A stretch of DNA of 41,410 bases, taken from contig JALNZD010000036.1 of assembly GCA_023229505.1 (NCBI GenBank), positions 1 through 41,410 of the forward strand, in the 5' to 3' direction. The stretch is from Bacteroidales bacterium. Lineage in GTDB: Bacteria > Bacteroidota > Bacteroidia > Bacteroidales > JAGOPY01. A program made the position numbers and the translations under genes. The notes under the pieces were generated by a model that saw only the letters and a program-made list of their open reading frames with translations, was not told where the DNA came from and ran no database searches. How positions within the stretch are numbered: position 1 is the first letter of the stretch; every line of letters begins with the position of its first letter. Shown in pieces: positions 41,295 to 41,410 of this stretch.

Positions 41295-41410
41295 GTCCCC
41301 TCCGAAAAGTCGGGGAGACGAATTTACAATATTTTAAACATGTTTGTCTTTAATAGTTATAAACAATTGATTGTCAATAACTTAATTTAGTTTGTATGAT
41401 TTTTCTTTTT

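Overview
The window looks like a piece of chromosome from a Bacteroidota bacterium, probably an uncultured member of the Bacteroidales or a nearby order. The clearest markers are a MurF-Alr fusion protein, the gliding-type lipoprotein GldH beside HolB, a RicT/YaaT-like PSP1 protein and PBP1A, and an SdhCAB complex with a single cytochrome b subunit. Several promoters also fit the Bacteroidota -7 consensus TAnnTTTG, and start codons usually lack a Shine-Dalgarno sequence. I see no rRNA, tRNA, CRISPR array, transposase or phage gene. No gene-free stretch exceeds 300 bases.

Layout. Bases 1-8900 hold a surface-glycan decoration locus: an SDR oxidoreductase, a GNAT acetyltransferase, a sulfotransferase, a Wzx-type flippase, an MBOAT acyltransferase with its SGNH partner, a second sulfotransferase and a WecE/RffA-type sugar aminotransferase. 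Bases 8900-12400 hold a secreted TPR protein coupled to a TMTC-like membrane glycosyltransferase with TPRs. Bases 12585-16300 hold a small conserved protein and two aminopeptidase P paralogues. Between the paralogues sits a four-helix-bundle (S23/IVS type) gene flanked by two nearly identical dyad elements. Bases 16459-19941 are sdhCAB. Bases 20030-25162 are the core block holB, ricT-like, gldH, PBP1A. Bases 25172-37460 form a second glycan locus: several polytopic GT-C type glycosyltransferases, two GT2 enzymes of the polyprenyl-phosphate-sugar synthase type, a divergent methyltransferase, an FrhB-like protein, a UPF0104 membrane protein and an epimerase. Bases 37453-41126 carry murF-alr and pdxA, both on the minus strand.

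Working together. The first locus appears able to make or modify an exported polysaccharide by amination, acetylation and sulfation. The second fits a route in which GT2 enzymes load polyprenyl phosphate with a sugar, a membrane protein helps it across, and GT-C enzymes use it outside. These functional links are inferred from families and gene order.

The most unusual signal is not a gene. Short tandem repeats with a 7- or 8-base period recur at gene edges across the window (114-141, 873-914, 963-1051, 8908-8928, 10360-10391, 14372-14465, 14898-15019, 19125-19159, 29453-29480, 41205-41294). One of them encodes the signal peptide of the TPR protein, where a change of one unit would shift the frame. 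Another pair brackets the S23 gene and supplies the stop codon of a peptidase.
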